The notes beneath the pieces were generated by a model. The model ran no database searches. It was not told the DNA's origin and worked only from the letters and a program-made list of their open reading frames with translations. Position numbers and translations under genes: made by a program. This document shows, piece by piece, positions 14,424 through 15,344 of a stretch of DNA of 15,344 nt. Origin of the DNA: Veillonellaceae bacterium (GTDB lineage: Bacteria > Bacillota > Negativicutes > Veillonellales > Veillonellaceae). The stretch covers positions 1 to 15,344 of the forward strand of contig CAAFQR010000160.1 of the NCBI GenBank assembly GCA_900765165.1. Reading direction: 5' to 3'. Position 1 is the stretch's first letter. Every line of letters starts with the position of its first letter.

Positions 14424-15344
14424 TTACTATCCTTTTCTTCTTTTTCGCTTTTCTTTTCCTGGTATACTTCGTAAGCCTTAACGATCTTGCCGACCAAGTC
14501 GTGACGAACAACGTCATTTTCGTTGAAGTATACCATGCGAATGCCGGAAATGCCTTTTAAAACATGTTCTGCTTCCGTAAGGCCTGATGTCATGCGGCCC
14601 GGCAAGTCAATCTGCGTCTTATCGCCATTAACCACCATTTTCGAATGATTGCCCAAGCGGGTTAAGAACATTTTCATCTGTTCCGGCGTGGTGTTCTGCG
14701 CTTCGTCAAGGATGACGAAGGCATTTTCCAAGGTACGACCACGCATGTACGCTAACGGCGCTACTTCGATGACGCCGCGCATCATGAAGCGCTGTACCTG
14801 TTCGATGCCGAACATATCATGTAACGCATCGTATAACGGACGCAGATACGGATCCACCTTTTCCTGCAAGTCACCCGGTAAGTACCCTAGCTTTTCGCCC
14901 GCTTCTACGGCCGGACGGGTTAAGATGATCTTTTCTACGTCGTGGTTCTTCAAGTAGAAGGCAGCTAAGGTAACGGCTAAGAAGGTTTTACCGGTACCGG
15001 CCGGGCCAATACCAAAGGTAATGGTATTGCGGCGAATGGCGTCTACATATACCTTTTGGCCTTCCGTTTTCGGTGTAATGGTGCGACCTTTAACGGTAAT
15101 GTTCAGCGTATCCGCAAATAAAGCATGCAGCTGGTCCGCTTTGCCTGATTTCACCATGGAAATGGCCAGGTTTACCTGCTGTTCGTTGATAACTCCGCCG
15201 GCCTGGGCCAAGAACACCAATTCTTCGACGACGCGTACTAAAGCGTCTACGGTGGCTTCATCGCCGGTTACATGCAAGGTGTCGCCGCGGCTCACTACAT
15301 GACACGGTAGCTCTGCGGCTAATAATTTCAAATGCTTATCCTGG
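14411..15344 (-). CDS. phoH: PhoH-family ATPase (YbeZ type), 5' end beyond window
   Basis: PhoH/YbeZ proteins are P-loop ATPases that work with YbeY in RNA metabolism. The visible 310 residues hold an N-terminal region resembling the family's KH-like segment (LPCHVVSRGDTLHVTGDEA), Walker A GIGPAGTGKTFLAV, LTRPAVEAGEKLGYLPGDLQ, the Walker B VILDEAQNTTPEQMKMFLTR and the NGDKTQIDLPG motif; the last 20 residues are a charged tail rich in Lys and Glu. A TTG at 15331 could be read as a start, but the frame is open to the window edge (DKHLKLL) and the family usually continues upstream, so I treat it as 5'-truncated by the window. Confidence 0.96.
   Translation of the reverse strand, partial: QDKHLKLLAAELPCHVVSRGDTLHVTGDEATVDALVRVVEELVFLAQAGGVINEQQVNLAISMVKSGKADQLHALFADTLNITVKGRTITPKTEGQKVYVDAIRRNTITFGIGPAGTGKTFLAVTLAAFYLKNHDVEKIILTRPAVEAGEKLGYLPGDLQEKVDPYLRPLYDALHDMFGIEQVQRFMMRGVIEVAPLAYMRGRTLENAFVILDEAQNTTPEQMKMFLTRLGNHSKMVVNGDKTQIDLPGRMTSGLTEAEHVLKGISGIRMVYFNENDVVRHDLVGKIVKAYEVYQEKKSEKEEKDSNPTK

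Overview
The window is a dense block of chromosomal housekeeping genes, all fourteen on the minus strand, with the usual look of a low-redundancy Firmicutes chromosome: strong AGGAGG-type ribosome binding sites, ATGA stop/start overlaps and very short gaps. Base composition looks close to balanced by eye. A separate two-subunit (alpha/beta) glycyl-tRNA synthetase, a PhoH-YbeY-Era-CorC/HlyC-RecO run and an L19-RbgA-RNase HII-YraN-ComM-DprA-TopA run together suggest Firmicutes, most likely a Negativicutes member (Veillonella/Megasphaera/Dialister-like). That taxonomic placement is inference from gene order and protein style, not from a marker search.

Reading in the direction of transcription (right to left): (1) 15344-11645 holds phoH (cut by the right edge), ybeY, era, a CNNM/CBS-domain membrane protein (HlyC/CorC family) and, overlapping it by ATGA, recO. 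This is a tightly packed ribosome-maturation and DNA-repair cluster. (2) 10931-7925 holds glyQ and glyS. An extended -10 promoter with a perfect TTGACA -35 box lies in the recO-glyQ gap, so the synthetase genes can be transcribed separately; no T-box leader is present. (3) 7899-7412 is rplS as a compact unit with its own good promoter, a short leader and a clear intrinsic terminator with a UUCG loop. (4) 7404-5502 holds rbgA and rnhB, preceded by a 230-base leader region with inverted repeats. (5) 5501-5268 is a non-coding gap with three 23-bp tandem repeats and a long hairpin with a T-rich tail, probably a terminator after rnhB. (6) 5267-1 holds yraN, the ComM-like AAA+ ATPase gene (yifB), dprA and topA, the last running off the left edge. 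There is no gene-free stretch over 300 bases.

Functionally the genes cover ribosome biogenesis and translation (RbgA, Era, YbeY, L19, GlyRS), DNA topology and repair (TopA, RNase HII, RecO) and handling of incoming transforming DNA (DprA, ComM, possibly YraN). I see no mobile element, CRISPR array, tRNA, rRNA or obvious novel defence or biosynthetic system. The points most worth a second look are the broken or non-canonical 5' end of the CNNM/CBS gene at a C6 run, the roughly 65-residue basic N-terminal extension and TTG start of TopA, the 23-bp repeats and hairpin after rnhB, and the T-box-less glyQS promoter with a hairpin at its predicted start site.
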